Shown piece after piece: positions 1 through 10,179 of a DNA stretch of 64,000 nt. Below the pieces are notes generated by a model that had not been told where the DNA came from, searched no databases, and saw nothing but the letters and a program-made list of their open reading frames with translations. The stretch's first letter is position 1; each line of letters opens with the position of its first letter. The translations under genes and the position numbers were made by a program. Source of the stretch: Pectobacterium sp. A5351 (GTDB lineage Bacteria > Pseudomonadota > Gammaproteobacteria > Enterobacterales > Enterobacteriaceae); the NCBI RefSeq assembly GCF_028335745.1, contig NZ_CP116477.1, positions 2,666,001 to 2,730,000 on the forward strand. Reading direction: 5' to 3'.

Positions 1-800
1 CCGGCATCGCCATTAACCGTTCAGGTTCTTCCAGCAAACGGTCTATCGCTTTCATCCCGATATAATGCTGTTTTCCCGTCTGGTCGAGAATAGCAGCACT
101 GGCCTGCAAATCAGACAACGTGCGCGTGAGCGTCGCTGTCACCAATTCCTCCTGCGGAGGAAATGTGCCGCTGTGCGACAACGATATCACCAGCCAGGGA
201 CGGGATTTCTGATAGACTTCGCTGGCCTGCATAAAATCGAGCCCCCGAAAGCCGATCGCCGTCTGCGAAAATTCCTGTTCGCTAATTTCGCCAAAATAGC
301 CGAAGCTGCCATCGTAAACCTGATAGCCGCCCTCGGTGAGCCCCACCAAAACGAAGGCATGTGGGATCAGTTCGTCCTCATCAACGGTAATATCGTCAAA
401 TAGCGGTCGTTGCAGATACTCGCTCTTACTCAGGCCATAGGAGGGAGAAAACGGCAAGTAATAATCGGAACCCGTGATAATGACCAGTCTGCCCTGATCC
501 AATTCACTGAGGCAGTAAGCGCGATAGTCGGTCAGATCCGCAAGGAAACGTTTTTCAAACGAGAAGGAGAAGGTTTGCATGAGTGTGGGCCAGCCGAACA
601 ATTCGCCATAATGCTGCTGATTGCTCAGTTGCATCCCACCGCTTTCTTCTGTCAATGTCAGCCCCAGCAACAGACTGCCATCCGCAGCACGCATGACACA
701 GTCAGAGCAACTCAGCCCATAATTATGCTTCAGCGCTTCTCTGGCGGCGGAATAAATACAGCTCGCACTGATGTCGTAAAACTCCGGTTTAAAACCCGTG
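1..800 (-). other. BtrH_N-like (C39-type) domain at the PKS C-terminus
   Basis: This segment encodes the part of the PKS after ACP3. Visible landmarks are a Cys near its start (SASCIYSAAREAL), an LLLGLTL segment, a G-x-L-V-I-I-x-G-S-D-Y-Y-L-P-F stretch, and H-A-F-V-L-V-G followed by Y-Q-V-Y-D-G-S-F. That order (Cys, Asp-Tyr-Tyr-Leu-Pro, His-x-x-x-x-x-Gly, Asp) is what I recall for the butirosin BtrH N-terminal family, a papain/C39-like fold. BtrH moves an acyl chain from an ACP to an amine. Fusion to an ACP here suggests ACP-to-amine chain transfer, or another Cys-dependent release. The domain may continue past the window edge. Confidence 0.65.
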
Positions 801-3800
801 TTGTATCGCCATGCTGCCTCGGATGAGGCCTCGGAAGCGCCGACCTGCCGTTGGAGCTGATGCAAGCTCGTTTGTGAAAGCAGCATATTGATATTCAACG
901 CCATGCCTGCCGATTTCGCTTTGGCAATAACCTGTACTGCCGACAGAGAATTTCCCCCGAGAGAAAGGAAGTCATCCTCATCACGGATATCACTCATTCC
1001 AAGTACGTTCTGCCAAATGGCTTTCAATGTCGGCGCTGCGCCCCTCTGTTCATCATTCGGGCGTCCGACAAAAGCGGTGGTGTTGCCAGCAAAAATAGCC
1101 TGTAGCAATTTCACATCCGCCGGATAGACTTTCCCTCGCAGCGGCTGCGGCGGTATGTTGATCGGAGGCGTAGAAGAGAGCGGCAGGTGACTGTGCCAAT
1201 CAACGTTAACTCGCAGCATCGACAACATCCCCAGTGTCTCCATTAGCGAGCTGGTTTCATCCCGCCCCGCACCGATTAGAGAGAGGCAAATATGGCTTTC
1301 CCGACAGTCCGCATGAGATTTCACCAGCGATGTCAGCCCCTTACCCGGCCCCACTTCAAGGAATAGCGTGTTCTTATCTGCCAGCAACAGCCGAAGCCCT
1401 TCGGTAAACCGCACCGGCTCACGAATCTGGCGCACCCAGTAATCCGCATTGGTGAGCGTTTTAGTACCGCATAGCTGGCCGGTAACGTTAGAGACCACCG
1501 GCACGCTCGGTTCAGCAAAAGTTATCGTCTCCAGCACTTGCGCATAGTCCGCCAGAATCGGATCCATAGTCCGCGAGTGGAAGGCACGGTTAACCTTCAA
1601 GTACCGGGTTTTGATATCTCTCTGTGCGCAGCGTTGCGCAAACGTGCTGATTTCCTCTTCAGACCCCGCAATCACACACAGCCCGCTGCTATTATCCAAC
1701 GCCACATCCAGGCTGCCACAGAGCAAACTTTCTGCCACATCCACCGGACACATGACCAACAGCATAGCGGCCTGTTCTGTCGCATTCATCAGACGCCCAC
1801 GTGCGCAGACCATGCGGACCGCATCGTCGAAGGAAAATACCCCCGCCACCGCTGCCGCCACGTATTCTCCCAGACTATGGCCGATCATCGCCGACGGCTT
1901 AACTCCCCAGGCGGCTAATAGTTGCACCAACGCGTACTCAACGATGAAAATTATTGGTTGAGCATATTCAGTATTGAACCAGTTCGTATCGTCATCGTCG
2001 GCAAGGAAAAGTTGCTGCAAGTCAATCGCACAGTATCCCTTTGCCGCCACGAATCCGCGCTCGCACCAGTGTTTGAATAATGTATTAGTACGATAAAGAT
2101 CGCGCCCCATCGCCGCATACTGCATCCCCTGACCAGGAAAGAGGAAGACAAGCTTACGCTCAGCAGCAGGCACATGATTGAAGACAACGTCAGAAGACGG
2201 CATATCAAGGCGCTGTAACAGACTTTTCCGATCGGATGCGCAGGCAACAAACAGGCAGGGCATGACTTCGCGCTGCATCAGGCTTAACGCGATGGCATTA
2301 ATATGATCGGTATCAGTACCACACTCAATCACCCGCTTTATCTGCTGTCTGTAACTATCCAGCGATACCTCGTCCTGCGCCGAAAACATCAGCGGTAAAA
2401 GCGGTATCTCATCGCGAAGTTGCACGTCAGTCATCGTCGCTGGCGCCTGCTCCAGTATCAGGTGCGCGTTAGTACCGCCGATACCAAATGAACTGACGCC
2501 CGCACGCAGTGGCCCAGCGGAATCATCAAGCTGGCTGTACTGGTTATTAATGACGAATGGGCTATTAGCAATATCGATTTCCGCATTGATTCGGGAGAAA
2601 TTAATGCTCGCCGGAAGCTCCTTATATTTCAGCGCCAGTGCCGCTTTAATCAGGCCAGCGATACCGGCAGCGGCATTCAGATGTCCGATATTGGATTTAA
2701 CGCTACCCAGCTTGCAATAATTACGCTTGTCAGTGGCGAAGGCCTGACGGAGTGCTCGAAATTCAATCGGATCCCCCAGGTGCGTTCCTGTACCATGAGC
2801 CTCAACAAAACTCAATGATTCCGCGGAAATCCGCGCATCTTGCAACGCTTCCTGAATAACCGCCGTCTGTCCCTGACTACCTGGAGCGGTAAATCCAACC
2901 TTGTTGGCGCCGTCATTATTAGTCGCAGAGCCTATAATGGTGGCATAAATGGCGTCGTTATCCTGCAATGCCTGCCGTAGCGGTTTTAAAACCACGACTC
3001 CCACGCCGTCCCCGAACACCGTACCATCCGCCAGAATATCAAACGGACGACAGTGCCCTTCAGCAGAATGAATCATCCCCTCTTCTGCCAGATAGCCTGA
3101 TTTGGCAGGCAGCGTGATCGAAACACCGCCTGCCAGCGCAATATCACACGCGCCCGTCTTTAACGACTGGATTGCCTCATTCACTGCCACTAACGAGGAA
3201 GAACAGGCCGTTGACAACACCAGGGCTGGGCCGGTCAGATTTAGCTTATAGGCAACACTTGTCGCCATATAATCCTTATCTGCAACGGTCATCGTACTAT
3301 ACTGACCCGCACTTCCCTCCGCAGTGGCCATCGCCTGCGCTAACCACTGTAAATTGCCTGAAGCGGCGGCATACAGGCCAATTTTTTTAGCTCTGGCTGC
3401 CGGGCTGATACGAGCATCCTGCAATGCCTGCCAACAGGCCGTATGAAATGCGCGTACCTGTGGATCCATCTGCCTTGCTTCAAATGGCGTATAGCCGAAA
3501 AATTCAGCATCGAATTCGCCTACATGAGGAAAGACGCCTTTCATTTTGACATAGCCGGGATGCGCCAACAGTTCGGCATCGATCCCCTCTTCCAACAGCT
3601 CTTCTTTGCTGAAAGTGGAAAGTGATTCCTTCCCTTGCGTAAGGTTCTGCCAAAAGTCATGGATATTCTCAGCACCCGGGAAGCTCCCCGCCATGCCGAT
3701 AATCGCTATATGATTAGCGTTAATCTCAGTGCTTCCCAGAGGACGCGTGCCCTCTCTATTCACCACCTGAGGCGTTGCCACTTCCGGCTCAACAGATGCC

Positions 3801-6800
3801 GCGTCAACCGCCACGCTGTGTTGCTTGATGATAAAGTTCGCCAGCGCTTCTGGCGTCGGGTAGCTGAACATATCCACAACAGAGAGAGCGATAGCCAAAG
3901 CGTCGGTAATTCGCTGATTAATCTGCACTAAATCTAACGAGTTCGCACCCAGCTTAAAGAAGTTGTCCTGACCCTCTATCTCGCTGATTTTCAGAAAATC
4001 CTTACAGATATCCACGATGGTGATGAAGACCTGCTGCTGAGTCAGTCCGGGTTTCGCCTGTACGACACGTGAGTCATATACAAAAGGCCGAACATGGTTT
4101 CCGACCCACTGATTAAAACGTAGGTTGAGATCGCCAGTAGAAACACTCACCTGTCCGTTTAACGGCGCTTGCAGAACACGCTCCAGAATAGCCAATCCCT
4201 CTTCCGGCTCAATCAACAGCTGCTCCAGCGAACTGCCTAACGCATCGCCAGCCTGACGGCGTTCAAAGATCCACCCATCCCAATTGACACTGACCCAAGG
4301 GCGACCCTGCCGATTTTGCTCCTGTGCGAAGCTATCCGCAAAAGCGCTCACCGAACTATAAGCAGAGAAGCTCAACCCGCCAAGAATAGCGGCAATAGAT
4401 GAACATAGCAGACAAAAATCAATAGGTTGGTCAGCAAGCAGTTCCGACAGAGTCTGAAAAGCCCTCACTTTAGTATCAAACTGGGGCTGGCTGTGCCCAA
4501 GCGTCAAATGATTAATACCCTGGAAAGAATCTCCTCGCGTCACACCCGCCGCACAGATCACGCCGTTAAGCGCCCCATAGCGCGTATTAATGGCCTCCAG
4601 AAGCTCGCCCATTGCTTTTTTATTACCAACGTCCGCCGCGTAATACTCGACTTCACCTACGCCTAACGCCGTGAGGGCAGACAGCTTCGCAACCCCCTCC
4701 GCGTCAACTCCATGGCTGGAAACGTGCGCCCACGTATCCTGGGGGGGTAAAACCCGGCGTCCCACGAGAATCACTCTGGCGTCATAGCGCGTCATCAAAT
4801 ACCGGGCAAACAGTTCCCCCAGATCCCCCAACCCGCCGGTGATCAGATACACGCCGCGCTGCCTGAATCTTGTAGTGGGCACCGCGCCATCGTTGGCCAC
4901 TGGCTGGTAGCACTTCTCAAAACGAGCCTGCGGCGTTCTTTTCACCATCAGCCGCGCGTCATCGGTACAAAGTTCCTCAGTAATCATCACACACACCTGT
5001 TCGGCTGGCGCATCGGCCATCACTTCAAGCAGGCGGGGACAACATTTCGGCACTTCCTGCGCAATAACCTTAACCAAACCGTTGAACAGTGCCTGTTCAG
5101 CTACTGCGGCTTTCACCATCAGCAAGCGGTACGGCGCGGTAATCCCCGATGCCGTCCACGCCTGTATCAAAGCGATGACGGAAAACCAGCACGTATTCAT
5201 CGCTGTGTTTTCACCCAGCGGCCAGGCAAAGACCACCGTATCAGCAACAAAATCAGACTGTGAAAGTGCGGCCAGCAACTGGTTGAAACTCTCTCGCTCC
5301 CCCGGAACCGCGCCAAAACATTTATCATCGACGTAATACTCGGCAGCAGGGACAACAAAGCGAACCTGCTGTCCTGAAGCAGCAAAATGCTCACGCAGTC
5401 GATCACACCAGTCGAGGTCTGGCGCAAAACAGAGCACCACGTTCGCCTGCCGCACAGACGTTGTGTGTAATGAGATCGGTTGCCACTGCTCGTTATACAG
5501 CCATTCCGTCACTGGCTTTTTCACGATCGCGCATTCTGATAACCGCGTTTCGCGTATCTGATCATCACGCGATACCGCCGCCATTGTGTCAACAAACTGA
5601 TAGCCAGGCAGGCTGATTCGCCCTGCGGACACCGACTGGTAGAATGCTGGCCACACCAGCGTCTCTCCGCGAGTCCACAGTTCGCCCAACACGTTCAGCA
5701 AGCAGTGCCGGTCACTAATCTCCTCAAGCGGGTGGCGTAACAAATTCAGCACAGATATTTTCGCCTCCGCTCCGGCAATTTGCCTGACAAACGTAGACAA
5801 CGTGCGACCAGGTCCAACTTCAAGAAACACGTTTAATTTAGGCTGTTGCAGACAAGCTTCTATACCGCGCTGAAATTCAACAGGTTGGCACAAATGGTTT
5901 ATCCAATACTCCACGGAACAGGCTTCTTCCGGCGTAATCCAGTTGCCGCTGACGTTAGACAGGAATCCTGACTGCGGCGCATTAAACGCGACTTTCTCCA
6001 ACTCAGTACGGAATGCCGCCACACCGGGCTGCATCATCGCCGTGTGGAAGGCATGTGATGTCTTTAGCAAGCGACAGCGATAATGGTTTGCCTCCAGCAA
6101 CGCTTGCACAGTATTAAGCGACGCAATAGGCCCCGCGATAACGCATGAAACTGGCGAGTTGACTGTCGCCAGCGTCACATCATCGGTCAGAAATGGCATA
6201 ATTTCGTCCCGACTGGCAACCACGCTAAGCATCGCTCCCGGCTGACACGCCTGCATAATGCGGCCACGAGATGCAACGAGTGTCAGCGCCTCAGTCAGGG
6301 TCATCACGCCCGCCAGACTAGCTGCGACATATTCACCAATGCTGTGCCCAATCATCGCGCTGGCACGGATACCGAAATTCTCCAGACACTTCGCCAACGC
6401 ATAGGAAACAACAAAGATAACGGGTTGAGTAATATACGTATTTTGCAGATCCCGTGACCGTGTATCCTCATCCCCTTCGCCATATAAAAGTGCGAGCAGA
6501 TCGATATCAAAATTCTGCAATAAATGGGCATGACACTCATCGACGATACGTTTAAATTCCGGCAATTCCTGATACCAGCCCTGTGCCATCGCGACATACT
6601 GCGCACCTTGCCCAGGGAACATAAATACGACACCGGGGGCAGAGGCATTAACCTCGCGGCTCTGCATCTCACCCTTGGCCAGACGAGACAATTCATCGAT
6701 CAGCGACGGGATATCCTCTGCCACTATCGCCGCCCGCACAGTGAACTCGCCACGCCCCAGTTGTAATGTGTAAGCAAGATCTGTCAGGTTAACGTTATCA

Positions 6801-9800
6801 GACTTCGTCTTGAGAGCGTCGCATAATGCGTGCGCCGTCTGCTCCAGCCTCTGGCGACTTTTTCCCGACAGAACAATCAGTTCTGAGCGGTCTTTTCCTA
6901 ATGTTTTCTGGGAAACGATAGACTGCACCGTTAAATGCACATTGGTTCCACCAATGCCAAAAGAGCTAACCCCAGCACTTTTCACCTTATCATCGCTGCG
7001 CCACGGCCTTGATGCCTTGATTAAACTAAAGCGGCTACCGGCCAGTGATACGGGGCTCGTGTCTGTTACGTGGCATGACATAGGTAAGGTATTGTGTTTG
7101 AGCGCGAGGACCGCTTTGATAAAACTGGCCACCCCAGCAGCGGTGTTGGTATGGCCGATGTTAGATTTAACACTTCCTAACACGCAGGGGTGCTCAACAC
7201 CGCCAATGGCTTCCTTAAGCCCTTCGATTTCAATTTCATCGCCAATCAGGGTCGCGGTACCATGCGCTTCGATAAACTCAATATCGCTGGCTTCAACCTC
7301 GGCCATACGCAAAGATTGGCGAATACAGTTAGCCTGCCCACTCGCACTGGGGGCGGTATAGCCAGTTTTGTCATGCCCATCGTTATTCACACCAAAACCG
7401 GAAATGACACCGTAGAGGTTGTCATTGTCCCGCAACGCATCCTCCAGGCGTTTTAAAGCCACCATCCCAACACCATCGCTAAATACCGTGCCGCTGGCTT
7501 CGGTGCTAAAGGGGCGGCAGTGACCATCGGCGCTGTTGATCATCCCCGGCATGTACAGGTAGCCGCTTTTCACTGGCGTGGTGACAGACACACCGCCTGC
7601 CAGAGCAAGGTCGCATTGTGCAGAGCGCAGGCTCTGACAGGCCAGAGTAATAGCCAATGCCGAACTGGAACACGCACTTTGTACCGTCACCGCAGGACCG
7701 GTCAGGTTGAGCTTATAAGCGATTCGCGTGGTTAAAAATTCACGATCGTTCAGCAATGCGACGCCAAACTGTTCCGTTGGATCGGATATTTCATTTTTAA
7801 GCTGCTCCAGCCATGTATGGTTAGAGCCACAGGAGGCGAAAAGTCCCGTCACTGGTCGATATTTCTGATTACCGTATCCGGCATCGTCCAGTACCTGCCA
7901 CACCGCTTCATGTAGCAGACGAAGCTGTGGATCCATGTATTGAGATTCTCGTACGCTGTAAGAGAAAGCGTCAGCATCGAAGGCAAACGAATCGGCAAGC
8001 ACGCCTTTCGCCTTGATATAATTTTTCATCTTTAACGATGCTTGCGGCACACCAACAGACAGTAGTTCCTCATCAGAAAAGAAACTGATCCCCTCCTGCC
8101 CAGCCAACAGGTTACGCCAGTAGGTATCAATATTCTCACTGCCTGGAAAGCGGCCACTCACGCCGACAACGGCAATCGCATGTTGAGGGTAATCATAAGA
8201 GGCGTTACTTACAGCGGCATGAGGCGTTGTTTTCTTCACATAAGGCGTATTACTCGCTGCTGCGCTGGCCTGCTGCTGGTCGCCAATATATCGGGCTAAT
8301 TTACCGCAATTTGGGTAACGATAATAATCACTGAGTTTCAGGTTCAGACCGTAGGCGGCATTAATTTTGCTGTGCAATTGCGTGATATCGAGCGAACTGG
8401 CACCAATATCGAAGAAGTTATCCTCAGGCAACACCGATGTTTTGGCGAAATGATCTTGTACAGTATCCAGGAGGGCCTGCTGTAAATCAGGTGGCACAGA
8501 ATTTTGCCGCGCTGTCGTCACGGGTTCAGGTCGCCGTTGCTCACACGTGGTCAAACTCGCCACCCGAAACGCCTGACGGTTCGGCAACGTTTGATACAAC
8601 AGCGCCGTATTTGATGGTGCCTCATGACCTGGATAGTCCTGTACGATAATGTGCGCATTGGTCCCCCCTACACCAAATGCACTGACGCCCGCCATACGCA
8701 CGCCGCGATCGTTAGCCGGCCAAGGCTTGGTTTCGGTGTTGACATAGAACGGGGAATTCTCCAGATCCAGCTTGGGGTTAATCCGGTTAACGTGCAGCGA
8801 AGGAACCAGCGTATTGAAATAAGCGCACAGCACCACCTTGATAAAGGACGTCACGCCAGCCGCCGCATCGCAGTGACCTACATTCGACTTAACCGATCCT
8901 AAAGCACATGCACGGCTACGGTGAAAAATACGTTTCAACGCCGCGACCTCAATCGGATCGCCCAATAACGTGCCCGTGCCATGCGCTTCAATATAGCTAA
9001 TTTGCTCCGCATCAACTTCAGCATAGTCCAACGCATCGCTGATGACGCCCTGCTGACCTAATTCACTCGGAGCGGTAAAGCTGATTTTATCGCCACCGTC
9101 ATTATTAACGGCGCTCCCCTTAATAATGGCGAAAATTCTGTCGCCATTATTGATGGCATCATCAAGGCGCTTTAACGCCACTACGCCGACGCCGTTGCTA
9201 AACACGGTACCGCAAGCCTGCTCATCAAAAACACGTGTTTTGCCATCGGGGCTGTTAATCATGCCCTCCTGCCAAAGATAACCGCTACGGTGAGGATGCG
9301 TCACACTTACGCCGCCTGCCAGCGCCACCTCGCATTCGCCAGCCTGTAACGCCTGACACGCCATATGAATCGCCACCAGGGACGTCGAACAGGCGGTCTG
9401 CAACGTCACAGAGGGACCACGTAAATTCAGCAACCAGGATATGCGGGTACAAAAAGAAGGATCGTTCAGAGTTGCGACATGAAACTGTTCTGCGGTGGAA
9501 CTAAACTGGGTATTCAACTCATGAAACCAAGACCACTGACTGCTTCCCCCAGCAAAAATGCCTACTTTACCCACATAGTTTTTCGGTTCAATGCCGGCGT
9601 GGTTAAGGGCCTGCCAGCAACTTTCAATCATCAGACGGATTTGCGGATCCATTCGCGTTGCATCAGCGTGGTGAACACCAAAATAATCAGCGGCAAAGTG
9701 ATAAGGTTGATTAATTACGCCTTTGACAGGAACATAATTTTCCCGTGTGAAGATATCCTCCGGCACGCCGCTTGCTTTAAGTTCATCGGCAGAAAATGAA

Positions 9801-9919
9801 CTGACGCCTTCGGTGCCATTACGCAATAGCGTCCAGAATTCACTCACATTATCAGCACCGGGAAACTGCCCAGCCATACCCACGACGGCAACTTCAAGTC
9901 CAGTAGAACTACTTTCCAT
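1..9919 (-). CDS. Modular type I polyketide synthase, 3' end outside window
   Basis: Open without interruption from ATG 9919 to the left edge, about 3,306 residues seen. Domains in order: KS1 (residues ~9-430, active-site TACSTS); ACP1 (Ser ~509 in DIGASSLDI); KS2 (~577-997, SACSSS); AT2 (~1096-1400, GHSIGEY, downstream HAFH motif usual for malonyl-CoA); KR (~1689 on, TGGLGDLG, Tyr in SAYSSVS); ACP2 (Ser ~1994, GANSLDL); KS3 (~2070-2488, TACSSS); AT3 (~2593-2890, GHSLGEY, but RAFH instead of HAFH); ACP3 (Ser ~2991, GGNSLSA); then from ~3043 a BtrH_N/C39-like domain. Module 1 has no AT, and no DH, ER or TE is present. The first KS keeps its Cys, so it is not a decarboxylating KSQ loader and must receive a chain from elsewhere. 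The four genes upstream on the same strand should supply an unusual ACP-linked extender. The family is certain; the product is unknown. Confidence 0.95.
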   Translation of the reverse strand, partial: MESSSTGLEVAVVGMAGQFPGADNVSEFWTLLRNGTEGVSSFSADELKASGVPEDIFTRENYVPVKGVINQPYHFAADYFGVHHADATRMDPQIRLMIESCWQALNHAGIEPKNYVGKVGIFAGGSSQWSWFHELNTQFSSTAEQFHVATLNDPSFCTRISWLLNLRGPSVTLQTACSTSLVAIHMACQALQAGECEVALAGGVSVTHPHRSGYLWQEGMINSPDGKTRVFDEQACGTVFSNGVGVVALKRLDDAINNGDRIFAIIKGSAVNNDGGDKISFTAPSELGQQGVISDALDYAEVDAEQISYIEAHGTGTLLGDPIEVAALKRIFHRSRACALGSVKSNVGHCDAAAGVTSFIKVVLCAYFNTLVPSLHVNRINPKLDLENSPFYVNTETKPWPANDRGVRMAGVSAFGVGGTNAHIIVQDYPGHEAPSNTALLYQTLPNRQAFRVASLTTCEQRRPEPVTTARQNSVPPDLQQALLDTVQDHFAKTSVLPEDNFFDIGASSLDITQLHSKINAAYGLNLKLSDYYRYPNCGKLARYIGDQQQASAAASNTPYVKKTTPHAAVSNASYDYPQHAIAVVGVSGRFPGSENIDTYWRNLLAGQEGISFFSDEELLSVGVPQASLKMKNYIKAKGVLADSFAFDADAFSYSVRESQYMDPQLRLLHEAVWQVLDDAGYGNQKYRPVTGLFASCGSNHTWLEQLKNEISDPTEQFGVALLNDREFLTTRIAYKLNLTGPAVTVQSACSSSALAITLACQSLRSAQCDLALAGGVSVTTPVKSGYLYMPGMINSADGHCRPFSTEASGTVFSDGVGMVALKRLEDALRDNDNLYGVISGFGVNNDGHDKTGYTAPSASGQANCIRQSLRMAEVEASDIEFIEAHGTATLIGDEIEIEGLKEAIGGVEHPCVLGSVKSNIGHTNTAAGVASFIKAVLALKHNTLPMSCHVTDTSPVSLAGSRFSLIKASRPWRSDDKVKSAGVSSFGIGGTNVHLTVQSIVSQKTLGKDRSELIVLSGKSRQRLEQTAHALCDALKTKSDNVNLTDLAYTLQLGRGEFTVRAAIVAEDIPSLIDELSRLAKGEMQSREVNASAPGVVFMFPGQGAQYVAMAQGWYQELPEFKRIVDECHAHLLQNFDIDLLALLYGEGDEDTRSRDLQNTYITQPVIFVVSYALAKCLENFGIRASAMIGHSIGEYVAASLAGVMTLTEALTLVASRGRIMQACQPGAMLSVVASRDEIMPFLTDDVTLATVNSPVSCVIAGPIASLNTVQALLEANHYRCRLLKTSHAFHTAMMQPGVAAFRTELEKVAFNAPQSGFLSNVSGNWITPEEACSVEYWINHLCQPVEFQRGIEACLQQPKLNVFLEVGPGRTLSTFVRQIAGAEAKISVLNLLRHPLEEISDRHCLLNVLGELWTRGETLVWPAFYQSVSAGRISLPGYQFVDTMAAVSRDDQIRETRLSECAIVKKPVTEWLYNEQWQPISLHTTSVRQANVVLCFAPDLDWCDRLREHFAASGQQVRFVVPAAEYYVDDKCFGAVPGERESFNQLLAALSQSDFVADTVVFAWPLGENTAMNTCWFSVIALIQAWTASGITAPYRLLMVKAAVAEQALFNGLVKVIAQEVPKCCPRLLEVMADAPAEQVCVMITEELCTDDARLMVKRTPQARFEKCYQPVANDGAVPTTRFRQRGVYLITGGLGDLGELFARYLMTRYDARVILVGRRVLPPQDTWAHVSSHGVDAEGVAKLSALTALGVGEVEYYAADVGNKKAMGELLEAINTRYGALNGVICAAGVTRGDSFQGINHLTLGHSQPQFDTKVRAFQTLSELLADQPIDFCLLCSSIAAILGGLSFSAYSSVSAFADSFAQEQNRQGRPWVSVNWDGWIFERRQAGDALGSSLEQLLIEPEEGLAILERVLQAPLNGQVSVSTGDLNLRFNQWVGNHVRPFVYDSRVVQAKPGLTQQQVFITIVDICKDFLKISEIEGQDNFFKLGANSLDLVQINQRITDALAIALSVVDMFSYPTPEALANFIIKQHSVAVDAASVEPEVATPQVVNREGTRPLGSTEINANHIAIIGMAGSFPGAENIHDFWQNLTQGKESLSTFSKEELLEEGIDAELLAHPGYVKMKGVFPHVGEFDAEFFGYTPFEARQMDPQVRAFHTACWQALQDARISPAARAKKIGLYAAASGNLQWLAQAMATAEGSAGQYSTMTVADKDYMATSVAYKLNLTGPALVLSTACSSSLVAVNEAIQSLKTGACDIALAGGVSITLPAKSGYLAEEGMIHSAEGHCRPFDILADGTVFGDGVGVVVLKPLRQALQDNDAIYATIIGSATNNDGANKVGFTAPGSQGQTAVIQEALQDARISAESLSFVEAHGTGTHLGDPIEFRALRQAFATDKRNYCKLGSVKSNIGHLNAAAGIAGLIKAALALKYKELPASINFSRINAEIDIANSPFVINNQYSQLDDSAGPLRAGVSSFGIGGTNAHLILEQAPATMTDVQLRDEIPLLPLMFSAQDEVSLDSYRQQIKRVIECGTDTDHINAIALSLMQREVMPCLFVACASDRKSLLQRLDMPSSDVVFNHVPAAERKLVFLFPGQGMQYAAMGRDLYRTNTLFKHWCERGFVAAKGYCAIDLQQLFLADDDDTNWFNTEYAQPIIFIVEYALVQLLAAWGVKPSAMIGHSLGEYVAAAVAGVFSFDDAVRMVCARGRLMNATEQAAMLLVMCPVDVAESLLCGSLDVALDNSSGLCVIAGSEEEISTFAQRCAQRDIKTRYLKVNRAFHSRTMDPILADYAQVLETITFAEPSVPVVSNVTGQLCGTKTLTNADYWVRQIREPVRFTEGLRLLLADKNTLFLEVGPGKGLTSLVKSHADCRESHICLSLIGAGRDETSSLMETLGMLSMLRVNVDWHSHLPLSSTPPINIPPQPLRGKVYPADVKLLQAIFAGNTTAFVGRPNDEQRGAAPTLKAIWQNVLGMSDIRDEDDFLSLGGNSLSAVQVIAKAKSAGMALNINMLLSQTSLHQLQRQVGASEASSEAAWRYNTGFKPEFYDISASCIYSAAREALKHNYGLSCSDCVMRAADGSLLLGLTLTEESGGMQLSNQQHYGELFGWPTLMQTFSFSFEKRFLADLTDYRAYCLSELDQGRLVIITGSDYYLPFSPSYGLSKSEYLQRPLFDDITVDEDELIPHAFVLVGLTEGGYQVYDGSFGYFGEISEQEFSQTAIGFRGLDFMQASEVYQKSRPWLVISLSHSGTFPPQEELVTATLTRTLSDLQASAAILDQTGKQHYIGMKAIDRLLEEPERLMAMP

Positions 9920-10179
9920 AATTAACCCTTAATAGCGTTTTCATACCGATGATTAAACAGCGTTTATGCTAAATACCGCTCATCCCAAGCGGAGGCCGGA
10001 GGAAATAAAAATGGCAGAACATCATATGATTAATGGTCGGCACATAATTAATATATAGTTTTATTTATCGATTCCGTGATTTATTCGAACTGAGGAGGAA
10101 ACATTATTATAGTAAATACAAATCTGCCATTTTAATTAAGACGGGTATACGCAGCCTATTTCAGCGATGGTGTTAAAAA

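Noticed and set aside
1..9900. Many plus-strand and alternate-frame ORFs of 60-180 codons in the first 10 kb
   Set aside because: They are shadows of the PKS gene, which is open on the minus strand over the entire stretch and carries all recognisable domains.
8640..9919. KS1 as a KSQ loading domain
   Set aside because: The active-site reads TACSTS with Cys, not Gln.
10011..10058. 15-codon plus-strand ORF after a strong GGAGGAAATAAAA ribosome-binding-like stretch
   Set aside because: Opposite in direction to all neighbours, very short, and no promoter or conservation can be seen. Probably chance in an AT-rich spacer.
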